From JBAYZQ01 sp041672385 (GTDB lineage Bacteria > Spirochaetota > Spirochaetia > Sphaerochaetales > Sphaerochaetaceae), in NCBI GenBank assembly GCA_041672385.1, contig JBAYZQ010000094.1, positions 1-8,598 of the forward strand: 8,598 nt of DNA. The letters are read 5' to 3'. The position numbers and the translations under genes are program-made. The notes beneath the pieces are model-generated. The model worked only from the letters and a program-made list of their open reading frames with translations. It searched no databases and was not told the DNA's origin. Positions 1 to 7,533 of the stretch are shown in pieces. Within the stretch, counting starts at the first letter, position 1, and the number at the start of each line of letters is the position of its first letter.

Positions 1-620
1 AAGAAAATATTACTTTAAAAGAAGCTTTCCCTTTAATTATTGAAAAAGGTTATTCGAGAATTCCATTATATAGAAATAGTCCAGAAAACATTCAAGGAAT
101 TGTACTTGTTCGTGATCTTTCCAAGGCTATTCTTGAAAAAAGAGAAAATGAAGAACTGCTAAAATTTGCTTTGGATCCAATTTTTGTTCCTGAAACACTT
201 TCTGTAAATGAACTCTTTTTTCAGTTTAAGCAAAAAAAACTACAAATAGCTATAGTACTAGATGAATACGGTGGCTTGAGTGGTGTTGCGACAATGGAAG
301 ACGTTGCCGAACAGCTTTTGGGAGAACTTTATGATGAACACGAATCAGGTCTTTCAGAAAGAATAACATGTTTAAATTTAAAGACTAACACCTATCTTAT
401 ATTGTGTGACACCTCTTTTCAGCAGTTTCTCGATGAATTTGGAATCAAAGATGAGATTGAAGAAAATATTAATACAGTTGCCTCTTATATACTTGAAAAT
501 GCTGGACATATACCAAAATTAGATGAAAAAGTAGAAACTGAATATGGGACCTTTTTGATAACAAAGAGGAAAGGTAACCGCCTCGAAAGTTGTAAATTTT
601 ATCCAGCCTCTGTTGACTAA
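1..620 (+). CDS. CBS-pair / CorC_HlyC-domain protein (TlyC/CorC hemolysin family), 3' part
   Basis: The frame is open from the window edge (first whole codon at base 3) to TAA at 618-620, giving the last 205 residues; the start is outside. A TTG at 171 is internal, because coding similarity continues upstream of it. Residues about 1-40 are the end of a first CBS domain (GYSRIPLYR, then IQGIVLVRDL). Residues about 60-112 are a second CBS domain with the family hallmark IAIVLDEYGGLSGVATMEDV followed by a GE-x(3)-DEHE stretch. Residues about 125-204 match the CorC_HlyC transporter-associated domain (NINTVASYILENAGHIPK, then EYGTF). Families with this C-terminal half include CorC/CNNM-type Mg2+ and Co2+ exporters, which have an N-terminal DUF21 membrane domain, and soluble TlyC/YbeX proteins. 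The missing N-terminus decides between them, so no symbol is given. CBS pairs usually bind adenine nucleotides. The 'hemolysin' name is historical and not evidence of toxin activity. leuS follows after 28 bases on the same strand with no terminator between, so the two are probably cotranscribed. Confidence 0.88.
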   Translation, partial: ENITLKEAFPLIIEKGYSRIPLYRNSPENIQGIVLVRDLSKAILEKRENEELLKFALDPIFVPETLSVNELFFQFKQKKLQIAIVLDEYGGLSGVATMEDVAEQLLGELYDEHESGLSERITCLNLKTNTYLILCDTSFQQFLDEFGIKDEIEENINTVASYILENAGHIPKLDEKVETEYGTFLITKRKGNRLESCKFYPASVD

Positions 621-648
621 TAATAAGGGCAAGATTAGAATATTTTCC

Positions 649-3165
649 ATGAGTAAATACCCTTTTAAAAAAATAGAAAAAAAATGGCAAAAATACTGGG
701 AAGATAATAATACCTTCGCTGTAACTGAAGATCCTTCTTATGGTCCAGAAAAGAGAAAATACGTTTTGGACATGTTTCCTTACCCCTCTGGAGCAGGACT
801 ACACGTAGGACATCCTGAAGGTTATACTGCCACAGATATTTACTGTAGATATCTTAGAATGAATGGTTTCAATGTTCTTCACCCAATGGGGTTTGATTCT
901 TTTGGACTTCCTGCAGAAAATTATGCAATTCAAACTGGCACACATCCAAAAGTTACTACCGAAAATAATATTGATAATTTTAGAAGGCAAATAAAAAGTT
1001 TGGGTTTCAGTTATGACTGGAATCGCGAAATCAAAACACACAAAAGTGAATACTATAAATGGACACAGTGGATTTTTATAAAACTTTTTAATAAAGGTCT
1101 TGCTTACGAATCTCAAATGCCAATTAATTGGTGTCCTAATTGTAAAACAGGACTTGCCAACGAAGAAGTTAAAGATGGAAGATGCGAAAGATGCGGAACC
1201 CAAGTAACTAGAAAGAACATAAGACAATGGGTTCTTAAGATTACTGATTATGCTGAAGAACTTTTAAAAGATTTAGATACTCTTGATTGGCCGGAAAGCG
1301 TAAAGGCTATGCAAACCAATTGGATTGGAAAAAGTATAGGAGCCAGTGTAAAATTCCCTGTTGAAAACTCAAAAGAGGAACTTGAAGTTTTTACAACTCG
1401 TTGTGATACATTATTTGGAGCAACCTACATGGTTATTTCTCCAGAACATCCACTTGTCGATAAACTTACAACTTCTGATAATAAAGAAAAGGTAGCTCAA
1501 TACATCACAGAAGCAGCAAAAAAGAGTGATTTAGAAAGAACAGAGCTATCAAAAGATAAAACTGGTGTATTCTCTGGAAGCTACGCTATAAATCCCGTAA
1601 ATGGTGAAAAACTCCCAATATGGATTGCTGACTATGTTCTAATAACCTATGGAACTGGTGCTATAATGGCTGTTCCGGCTCATGATACAAGAGACTGGGA
1701 TTTTGCAAAAAAATTCAATCTTCCAATTGTTGAAGTATTAAAAAGTGAAGTTGATGTAAATACTCAAGCTTGGACTGAAGATGGCCTTCATGTAAATAGT
1801 GATTTTTTAAATGGTCTAGGAAAAGAAGATGCCATAAAAAAAATGCTAAAGTGGTTGGAAGAAAAAAAAGCTGGTAAAAAAACTATTAACTATAAACTTA
1901 GAGATTGGATTTTTTCAAGACAGCGTTACTGGGGGGAGCCTATTCCTTTGGTTCATTGCCCTCACTGTGGAACTGTTGCCATTAGTGAAGATCAACTTCC
2001 CTTAAAGCTTCCAGATGTAAAAAAATATTCTCCAACTGGAACAGGAGAAAGTCCACTTGCTAATATTGAAAGTTGGGTAAATACTACCTGTCCTGTCTGT
2101 GGAGGAAAGGCAAAAAGAGAAACCAATACCATGCCTCAGTGGGCTGGATCTTGCTGGTATTACCTTCGTTATTTAGATCCAAATAATGACAAAGAATTTT
2201 GTAGTAAAGAAAAAGAACAATACTGGATGCCTGTTGATCTTTATGTTGGTGGTGCTGAACATGCGGTTCTCCATCTTCTTTATGCACGTTTTTGGCATAA
2301 AGTATTATTTGATCTTGGTCTTGTCTCAACAAAAGAACCCTTTCAAAAGCTTATAAATCAAGGCATGATTACCTCTTTTGCTTATCAAAAGAAAGACAAA
2401 TCTCTTGTTCCTGTTAATCTTGTAGAAGATAAAGGAGATGGACATTACATTGAAAAAGCTACTGGAGAAGAATTAGAACGGGTTGTTGCCAAGATGTCAA
2501 AAAGTCTAAAAAATGTAATTAATCCTGATGAAATAATTCAAAAATATGGTGCAGATTCAATGAGAATGTATGAAATGTTCATGGGCCCACTTCAAGTTTC
2601 AAAGCCTTGGTCAACAAGTGGTTTATCAGGAATATGGAGATTCTTAGATAGAATTTGGAGACTTCAAGACGAAAAGAAGATAACTGAGGAGAAAACTAAT
2701 CCTGAAATTTTAAAGATTTTACATCAATCCATAAAAAAAATAACTGAAGATACCTCAAATCTTAGTTTCAATACAGCAATCAGTCAAATGATGATTCTTG
2801 TAAATACCCTTTACAAAGAAGAGACTGTTTCTAAAGAGGTTTGGGAAACTTTGATTTTATTATTAACACCTTATGCTCCACACCTTAGCGAAGAACTTTG
2901 GCAAAGGGCAGGACATAATGATACCGCCAGTACTCAACCTTGGCCTAAATATAAAAATGAGTTAACTTTAGAAAAAGTTGTTACAGTAGTTGCCATGGTG
3001 AATGGAAAAGTTAGAGATAAATTTGAAACTCAAAAAGGAACTGGTAAAACTGAAATACTTAAAATAGCTAAAGAAAGTGAAAAAATTCAAAAATACTTAG
3101 AAGGAAAGAATATTATTAAAGAAATAGTTGTTCCTGATAAATTGGTTAATTTTGTTGTAAAATAA
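649..3165 (+). CDS. leuS: Leucine--tRNA ligase (LeuRS)
   Basis: Cytoplasmic class Ia synthetase that charges tRNA(Leu) with leucine. From ATG 649 the protein is 838 residues, normal for bacterial LeuRS. The class I HIGH motif is HVGH at 52-55, within YPSGAGLHVGHPEGY, and KMSKS is at 615-619. A zinc ribbon is formed by C162, C165, C179 and C182. A second four-cysteine set (C437, C440, C481, C484) lies near the end of the editing-domain insertion. The CP1 editing domain (about 225-420) has the threonine-rich TTRCDT at 249-254 and GTGAIMAVPAHD at 335-346, including the conserved Asp (D346), so post-transfer editing should be intact. The leucine-specific region (about 575-610) precedes KMSKS. The anticodon-binding helices span about 650-775 and the C-terminal domain about 778-838. 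The same frame also opens at TTG 613, but similarity begins at MSKYPF, so ATG 649 is chosen. No good Shine-Dalgarno lies close to it: AAGGG at 625-629 is 19 bases away. A terminator follows the stop codon. The wording closely resembles treponemal LeuRS as I remember it. Confidence 0.97.
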   Translation: MSKYPFKKIEKKWQKYWEDNNTFAVTEDPSYGPEKRKYVLDMFPYPSGAGLHVGHPEGYTATDIYCRYLRMNGFNVLHPMGFDSFGLPAENYAIQTGTHPKVTTENNIDNFRRQIKSLGFSYDWNREIKTHKSEYYKWTQWIFIKLFNKGLAYESQMPINWCPNCKTGLANEEVKDGRCERCGTQVTRKNIRQWVLKITDYAEELLKDLDTLDWPESVKAMQTNWIGKSIGASVKFPVENSKEELEVFTTRCDTLFGATYMVISPEHPLVDKLTTSDNKEKVAQYITEAAKKSDLERTELSKDKTGVFSGSYAINPVNGEKLPIWIADYVLITYGTGAIMAVPAHDTRDWDFAKKFNLPIVEVLKSEVDVNTQAWTEDGLHVNSDFLNGLGKEDAIKKMLKWLEEKKAGKKTINYKLRDWIFSRQRYWGEPIPLVHCPHCGTVAISEDQLPLKLPDVKKYSPTGTGESPLANIESWVNTTCPVCGGKAKRETNTMPQWAGSCWYYLRYLDPNNDKEFCSKEKEQYWMPVDLYVGGAEHAVLHLLYARFWHKVLFDLGLVSTKEPFQKLINQGMITSFAYQKKDKSLVPVNLVEDKGDGHYIEKATGEELERVVAKMSKSLKNVINPDEIIQKYGADSMRMYEMFMGPLQVSKPWSTSGLSGIWRFLDRIWRLQDEKKITEEKTNPEILKILHQSIKKITEDTSNLSFNTAISQMMILVNTLYKEETVSKEVWETLILLLTPYAPHLSEELWQRAGHNDTASTQPWPKYKNELTLEKVVTVVAMVNGKVRDKFETQKGTGKTEILKIAKESEKIQKYLEGKNIIKEIVVPDKLVNFVVK

Positions 3166-3189
3166 TATTGAGACATTAATTAAACATTA

Positions 3190-3241
3190 AAAAAACAAAG
3201 CCTGGTTCTAAAAAAGCAGGTTCTTGTTTTTGTGTTTTTTT
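3190..3241 (+). terminator. Rho-independent terminator after leuS
   Basis: An inverted repeat starts 25 bases after the leuS stop. CCTGGTT (3201-3207) pairs with AAGCAGG (3214-3220) except for one central G-G mismatch, with loop CTAAAA (3208-3213). The outer A-rich arm AAACAA pairs with TTGTTT, with a small bulge between the two stems. The 3' arm runs into the T-rich tract TTTTTGTG plus seven T (3227-3241). It ends the CBS-protein/leuS transcript and separates it from argR. Confidence 0.8.
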
Positions 3242-3248
3242 ATTGCTT

Positions 3249-3277
3249 TTTACTAATAACTGTCGTATGTTTATTGT
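3249..3277 (+). promoter_or_regulatory. Candidate sigma-70-type promoter of argR
   Basis: A possible -35 TTTACT (3249-3254, 4 of 6 to TTGACA) and -10 TATTGT (3272-3277, 4 of 6 to TATAAT) are exactly 17 bases apart, which would start transcription near 3284. The upstream gene ends in a terminator, so argR needs its own promoter here. Both hexamers are imperfect, and AT-rich DNA yields such matches easily. An alternative pair, TTGCTT (3243-3248) and TATGTT (3266-3271), also has a 17-base spacer. Confidence 0.4.
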
Positions 3278-3290
3278 ATAAATATTCAAA
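3273..3290 (+). promoter_or_regulatory. ARG box (ArgR operator) upstream of argR
   Basis: The 18 bases ATTGTATAAATATTCAAA fit the E. coli-type ARG box consensus wNTGAATwwwwATTCANw at every specified position but one (T instead of A at 3277). The site overlaps the proposed -10 and start region of argR and lies just before its ribosome binding site (3293-3297). This is where an autorepressor would bind. I see no convincing second box at the usual tandem spacing on either side. Confidence 0.6.
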
Positions 3291-3302
3291 TTGGAGGTTT
3301 GC

Positions 3303-3773
3303 ATGCGCGAACGCTATAATAGGCTCGGAGTTGTAAAGGAATTGATTAAATCAAATAGAATTGATAATCAAGACTCTTTACTTGAAATGCTAAAAGAACA
3401 AGGTTTTTCTGTTACACAAGCAACTTTGTCACGAGATTTGAAAATGCTGAAAGTCGGAAAGATTTCCGATGGATGGTCAGGTTATTATTACGCTTTACCT
3501 GAAAATGATTTGGTATCCGAATCTGAGAAAAGTTACATTCAAGACGTAAGAAGAGGAATTGTTTCTGTAGAATTTTCTGGAAACTTTGGAGTTATTAAGA
3601 CAAGAAGTGGACATGCAAACAGTGTTGCAATAGCACTGGATGTACTTTCACTGCCAGAAATACTTGGTACTCTGGCCGGAGATGATACTATTTTTGTAAT
3701 TCTAAGAGAAGGAATGAGCAAAGAAGATTTATTAGAAAGCTTTAAAACTAGAATTCCTGAAATTGAAGAATAA
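3303..3773 (+). CDS. argR: Arginine repressor ArgR
   Basis: Arginine-responsive transcription factor that normally works as a hexamer binding pairs of ARG boxes, with L-arginine as corepressor or effector. From ATG 3303 the protein is 156 residues, a typical ArgR/AhrC length. The N-terminal winged helix-turn-helix (about 1-70) carries the recognition segment TQATLSRDLKMLKV (38-51), very like the Gram-positive TQATVSRD form. The C-terminal oligomerisation and arginine-binding domain (about 80-156) has GHANSVAIALD (103-113) and the GDDT motif (126-129), whose two Asp residues (D127, D128) contact arginine in characterised homologues. The frame opens at TTG 3291, but GGAGG at 3293-3297, 5 bases before ATG 3303, fixes the start. 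A near-consensus ARG box overlaps its promoter region, suggesting autoregulation. No arginine biosynthesis or catabolism gene is in the window, so its targets lie elsewhere. No clear GC-rich terminator follows before pgi. Confidence 0.95.
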   Translation: MRERYNRLGVVKELIKSNRIDNQDSLLEMLKEQGFSVTQATLSRDLKMLKVGKISDGWSGYYYALPENDLVSESEKSYIQDVRRGIVSVEFSGNFGVIKTRSGHANSVAIALDVLSLPEILGTLAGDDTIFVILREGMSKEDLLESFKTRIPEIEE

Positions 3774-3839
3774 AAAACAATAAAATATTTCTTATTTTTC
3801 TTTACTTTTGGTGGTTTTTTCATTTTATTCTTCTTGAAC

Positions 3840-3870
3840 TTGACGAACATTAAAGTTTGTTGCATTCTAT
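3840..3870 (+). promoter_or_regulatory. Possible pgi promoter
   Basis: TTGACG (3840-3845) is a 5 of 6 match to a -35 box. The only -10-like sequences at workable distance are weak: CATTCT at 3863-3868 (17-base spacer) or TTCTAT at 3865-3870 (19-base spacer). The 118-base gap between argR and pgi and the upstream T-rich tracts make a separate promoter reasonable, but the -10 is poor. Confidence 0.3.
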
Positions 3871-3877
3871 TAAGAAT
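3864..3877. repeat. Small inverted repeat before pgi
   Basis: ATTCT (3864-3868) and AGAAT (3873-3877) are perfect inverted repeats around ATTA. They lie over the possible -10 region and just before the pgi ribosome binding site. The site could be a regulator-binding site, but 5-base arms in AT-rich DNA can arise by chance. The arms face the opposite way to those of an ARG box. Confidence 0.3.
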
Positions 3878-3891
3878 TGGAGTCAAAATTT

Positions 3892-5460
3892 ATGAAATAT
3901 TTAAACCTTACCAAAGTAGAAGCTTTTCAAAAGCTTTTAAAGGATAAACCCTTTAATGTAAAAGAAAAGTTGACAAAAGATAGAATCAATTCATTTCAAA
4001 TACGTATAGTTGAAAATTTAGTTTATAATTACGCTGCAATGCCTGTTAATGAAAAAATATTACAAGATCTTCAGGATCTTGCAGAAGAGCAGGATGTCAT
4101 TAAAAAGTATCGAGAAATTCTTTTAGGAAAAATAATGAATACAGGAGAACAAAGACAAGTTCTTCATCATTTAACTAGAGGAAAAGTTCTAAACAAAGCT
4201 AAAATCGAAGCAGACGGTGAAGACAAAGAAGGCTTTTACCAATCACAACTTGAAAAAATTCAATCCTTTTCCTTTGCTGTGAGAAACCATGCCATTGTAG
4301 GTTCCACCGGGAAACCCTTTGACACTGTTATTCAAATTGGAATTGGTGGGTCTGATTTAGGACCAGAAGCTTTATACATGGCACTTGAAAGAATTGCAAA
4401 TCCCTCACTAAGAGCAAAATTTATATCTAATGTAGACCCAGATGATGCATCAAAAGTTCTCTCTGGCGTTAATTTTGAGACTACTTTATTTATTTTGGTT
4501 TCTAAAAGTGGAACAACTCTTGAAACTCTAACAAATAAACAAATTGTTATGGATGCTATTAAAGATGCCAAAATTCCTGGTATGGACCCAAGCAAGCATT
4601 TTGTTGCAGTAACTAGTAAAACTAGCCCACTTGCAGGCTCAACAGATATATTAGATGTGTTTTTTATTGATGACTACATCGGAGGCCGCTACAGCTCAAC
4701 AAGTGCCGTTGGTGGGGTAGTTTTGTCTCTAACTTTTGGATTTAAAATTTTCAAAGAAATTCTTGACGGTGCTCACGAAGCTGATATTGCTGCTTTGAAC
4801 CCTATTATAAAAGAAAATGCTTCCCTTATGGATGCATTAATTGGTATTTATTTAAGAAACGTTTTGAATTATCCTTATACTGCTGTATTACCCTATTCAC
4901 AGGCCTTAAATCGATTTCCAGCACATCTTCAACAGCTTGATATGGAATCCAATGGTAAGCATGTAAATAGATTTGCAAAGAGTATAGACTATTCTACCGG
5001 ACCTGTAGTATTCGGAGAACCTGGAACTAATGGGCAGCATTCTTTTTACCAATTACTTCACCAAGGGACTGATATAGTTCCTCTTCAGTTTATTGGATTT
5101 AAGTTTTCACAAATTGAAAATGATGTTATTACAAAAGGTTCTACAAGCCAAGCAAAACTTAATGCAAATCTTGCAGCTCAAATCGTTGCCTTTGCAAGAG
5201 GGCAGGAAGATAAAGATAAAAATAAAAATTTTGAAGGTAACAGAGTCTCTAGCATCATAATTGGAAGACAGCTTACTCCAAAAATACTAGGATCTCTTCT
5301 TGCACATTTTGAAAACAAGGTAATGTTTCAAGGTTTTGTTTGGAACCTAAATAGCTTTGATCAAGAAGGTGTTCAACTTGGAAAAAGGCTTGCAAATAAA
5401 GTTCTTGAAGGCTGTGAAGACGACGAAGTTCTATATAGCTATGCTTCTTTATTAAAATAA
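3892..5460 (+). CDS. pgi: Glucose-6-phosphate isomerase (phosphoglucose isomerase)
   Basis: Cytoplasmic enzyme interconverting glucose 6-phosphate and fructose 6-phosphate in glycolysis and gluconeogenesis. From ATG 3892 the protein is 522 residues, in the normal range for the long bacterial/eukaryotic PGI family. Visible motifs in order: the first SIS domain with IGIGGSDLGPEAL (149-161) and the phosphate-binding SKSGTT (204-209); the signature YIGGRYSSTSAVGG (262-275), including R266; HLQQLDMESNGK (345-356); and GEPGTNGQHSFYQLLHQG (375-392), which supplies catalytic Glu376 and ring-opening His390. Near the C-terminus, GVQLGKRLANKVL (493-505) supplies catalytic Lys498. All key residues are present. 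The frame is open from TTG 3877, but GGAG at 3879-3882, 9 bases before ATG 3892, supports the ATG. The gene sits alone between argR and the convergent recG operon, so I see no operon partner. Confidence 0.97.
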   Translation: MKYLNLTKVEAFQKLLKDKPFNVKEKLTKDRINSFQIRIVENLVYNYAAMPVNEKILQDLQDLAEEQDVIKKYREILLGKIMNTGEQRQVLHHLTRGKVLNKAKIEADGEDKEGFYQSQLEKIQSFSFAVRNHAIVGSTGKPFDTVIQIGIGGSDLGPEALYMALERIANPSLRAKFISNVDPDDASKVLSGVNFETTLFILVSKSGTTLETLTNKQIVMDAIKDAKIPGMDPSKHFVAVTSKTSPLAGSTDILDVFFIDDYIGGRYSSTSAVGGVVLSLTFGFKIFKEILDGAHEADIAALNPIIKENASLMDALIGIYLRNVLNYPYTAVLPYSQALNRFPAHLQQLDMESNGKHVNRFAKSIDYSTGPVVFGEPGTNGQHSFYQLLHQGTDIVPLQFIGFKFSQIENDVITKGSTSQAKLNANLAAQIVAFARGQEDKDKNKNFEGNRVSSIIIGRQLTPKILGSLLAHFENKVMFQGFVWNLNSFDQEGVQLGKRLANKVLEGCEDDEVLYSYASLLK

Positions 5461-5481
5461 AAAAACTTTCAACAAAATTAG

Positions 5482-7533
5482 CTACAAATTAAAGGGGGGT
5501 GCTTTTTGAAGCACCTTTCTTATAACTGAATTATCAGCTGATAAAAGACCTGGATCATAAGAAAGAATTTTATCTACATCATCTCGTGCCTTCTCAATTA
5601 TTGGAAGATCTTCATTCAAATCAGAATAATGAAGATGAAGAAATCCAGACTGTTTAACTCCTGTTATTTCACCAGGCCCACGAATTACTAAATCCTGTTC
5701 AGCTATATAAAAACCATCGTTTGATTTTTTCAAAACTCTTAGTCTGTTCTTACCATCTTCTGTTAAATTATCATCGAAAACAAGGAAACACCAAGATTGA
5801 ATTGTACTTCGACCAACTCTTCCTCGAAGTTGATGAAGAGCGGACATACCAAATAATTGAGCATGTTCAACAATCATACAAGTCGCATCTGCTACATCAA
5901 TACCAACTTCAACAACACTTGTGGATACTAAATATTTGATTTCTCCTTTTCTAAAATCTTCAAGTATTGAAATCTTCTCTTCTTCAGTAAGCTTACTATG
6001 TATTAAAGCAGAAGGGACATTGGGAAATTTACTTTTAAGAAATTTAAACATCGAAACAACGTCCCTTAAACCATCGTCTTTATCATCTTCAATTCTTGGA
6101 TAAACAAAATAGGCTTGATGACCTCTAGAGAATTCTACTCCTACAGATTGATACATTGCATCACGTTTTCTATTTGAAACAAGATAAGTCACTATTGGGA
6201 GTCTTCCAATTGGCATTGTATTAATTGTAGAAACGTTTAAATTCCCAAAGACTGTTAGAGCAAGCGTTCTTGGAATTGGAGTAGCAGTCATCAAAAGAAC
6301 ATCTGGAGCTTCACCTTTTTCAAATAATGCAAGTCTTTGGGCAACACCAAATCTTTGTTGTTCATCAATTATTATATATTTCAAATTTTTAAAAACAACA
6401 TTCTTTGAAAAAAGAGCATGGGTTCCTATAAGGATATCAATTTCTCCTTTTTTCAAAGCAATTAGAAGTAATTTTCTTGCTTTTGAACTTATAGAACCTG
6501 TTAAAACAGCAATCCGAATTCCAAAAAGGGAAAATAATTCACTTGCATTTTTTGCGTGTTGTAAGGCCAAAAGCTCTGTTGGTGCCATAAAAGCCACTTG
6601 TTTCTTTTCAAAAATAACATGAAGAGCAGAAATCCAAGCAACTAGGGTTTTTCCACTTCCTACATCACCTTGAAGCAACCGGTTCATACTACTTGAGGAA
6701 GCCATATCATCTCTTATCTCAGAAAGTACTTTTTCTTGGTCTTGAGTTAAATTAAAAGGAAGACTTTTTATAAATCCTTCCTCTAAAGAAGTAATAACAC
6801 TTTCCTTTCTTTCAGATTTTGAAAAAATTAGTTTTCTCCTAGTAGCTAATTGCAAGTAAAAAAGTTCGCTATAGGCTAAGGTCCGACGGGCTTTTTTTAG
6901 CTCTTCTAGACTCGAAGGGAAATGCCATTGTCGTATTGCATTATCCAAACTAACAAGTTTATATTTTTCCATTAAATATTCTGGTATTTCATTATCAAAG
7001 TGTTTTATTTGAGAAAGTACGGCTTTTACATCTCTTCGGATAATACGTTGATTCAAAGAACCGGTGAGAGAATAAATTGGAAGAATTTTTCCAAAAGCTT
7101 GAGGAGGTGTTCCATCTTCTTTCATGGGTATTACTTCAAACTGACTACTTTGCCATTGACCATAGGAATAACTAACAGTCCCAAAGAAATAAAACTTACG
7201 ACCAACTCTTAATAGGTTTTTCAAGAAATTGCGATTAAAACAAAGAAGGCTTAAACTATGGCCTCCAGGACTGTAAATATCCTGAACTATAACCTTAAGA
7301 ATGTGTTTTGCTCCAAAAAAAGAAACACTCTGAACTTCAACAAAAGTATTACAATTTCCAGAATTTTCCTGCTCTCCAATTCTAATTATTTTTGATCTAT
7401 CCTCATAAGCTCGAGGATTAAGAGCTAAAAGATCAGAGAAAGTAAAAACACCAAGACTATAATAAGAATCTCTTATAGCTTTACCAATACCTATAAGTTT
7501 AGAAATATCTTCTTTGTTTTCTCTTAATAACAT
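5482..7533 (-). CDS. recG: ATP-dependent DNA helicase RecG
   Basis: Superfamily 2 double-stranded DNA translocase that remodels stalled replication forks and branch-migrates Holliday junctions. The protein is 683 residues, a normal length. The N-terminal part (about 1-60) is followed by an OB-fold wedge domain (about 60-155) that grips fork DNA. The helicase core has Walker A GDVGSGKT (289-296), motif Ia MAPTELLALQHA (316-327), motif II DEQQ (390-393), motif III TATPIPRT (416-423), and motifs V/VI in STSVVEVGID (537-546) and QLRGRVGR (568-575). The C-terminal region after motif VI, with SNDGFYIAEQDLVIRGPGEITG (604-625), corresponds to the conserved TRG region. Motif II ends in Gln where E. 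coli RecG has His (DEQH). The start ATG (7533-7531) shares one base with the yggT stop (TAATG), with an AGGTG-type site about 10 bases upstream inside yggT, so translation is probably coupled. The last codons contain a strong hairpin. The stop TAG (5484-5482) is 21 bases from the pgi stop. Confidence 0.97.
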   Translation of the reverse strand: MLLRENKEDISKLIGIGKAIRDSYYSLGVFTFSDLLALNPRAYEDRSKIIRIGEQENSGNCNTFVEVQSVSFFGAKHILKVIVQDIYSPGGHSLSLLCFNRNFLKNLLRVGRKFYFFGTVSYSYGQWQSSQFEVIPMKEDGTPPQAFGKILPIYSLTGSLNQRIIRRDVKAVLSQIKHFDNEIPEYLMEKYKLVSLDNAIRQWHFPSSLEELKKARRTLAYSELFYLQLATRRKLIFSKSERKESVITSLEEGFIKSLPFNLTQDQEKVLSEIRDDMASSSSMNRLLQGDVGSGKTLVAWISALHVIFEKKQVAFMAPTELLALQHAKNASELFSLFGIRIAVLTGSISSKARKLLLIALKKGEIDILIGTHALFSKNVVFKNLKYIIIDEQQRFGVAQRLALFEKGEAPDVLLMTATPIPRTLALTVFGNLNVSTINTMPIGRLPIVTYLVSNRKRDAMYQSVGVEFSRGHQAYFVYPRIEDDKDDGLRDVVSMFKFLKSKFPNVPSALIHSKLTEEEKISILEDFRKGEIKYLVSTSVVEVGIDVADATCMIVEHAQLFGMSALHQLRGRVGRSTIQSWCFLVFDDNLTEDGKNRLRVLKKSNDGFYIAEQDLVIRGPGEITGVKQSGFLHLHYSDLNEDLPIIEKARDDVDKILSYDPGLLSADNSVIRKVLQKAPPFNL
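5498..5515. terminator. Hairpin between convergent pgi and recG, inside the recG 3' end
   Basis: GGTGCTT (5498-5504) and AAGCACC (5509-5515) form a perfect 7-base-pair stem with loop TTTG. On the + strand it begins 37 bases after the pgi stop and is followed by the short T-rich run TTTCTT, so it may terminate the pgi transcript although it lies in recG coding sequence. On the - strand the stem is followed by a C-run and only TTT, a poor tail, so it is less likely to terminate recG. No other hairpin is evident in the 21-base intergenic gap. Confidence 0.5.

Noticed and set aside
249..346. LeuRS editing-site variant TTRCDT (residues 249-254, numbering here is residues) in place of TTRPDT
   Set aside because: Cys at this position is, as far as I recall, found in many bacterial LeuRS proteins, and the catalytic Asp and the other editing residues are present.
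171..620. A separate 149-residue gene starting at TTG 171
   Set aside because: The upstream in-frame sequence back to the window edge encodes a CBS-domain segment continuous with it, so the TTG is an internal leucine codon.
799..1227. 142-codon open frame on the - strand inside leuS
   Set aside because: It is fully antisense to strongly conserved LeuRS codons, shows no recognisable domain and has low-complexity composition. The same applies to the antisense frames at 469-690, 2084-2332, 3539-3886 and 4332-4595.
3252..3270. Second tandem ARG box upstream of the first
   Set aside because: At the usual 2-3 base spacing the sequence matches neither the TGAAT nor the ATTCA half-site.
3301..3306. 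GCATGC palindrome at the argR start codon
   Set aside because: It is a 6-base palindrome created by the start codon and its neighbours, with no extended symmetry.
3774..3830. Terminator after argR in the A/T-rich tract
   Set aside because: There are A-runs followed by T-runs, but no stem with GC pairs; the possible pairing (AATAA with TTATT) is too weak to call.
5721..5939. 72-codon open frame on the + strand inside recG
   Set aside because: It is antisense to conserved RecG motifs V/VI and has no ribosome binding site or family resemblance. Frames at 5921-6103 and 7000-7212 are shadows of recG too.
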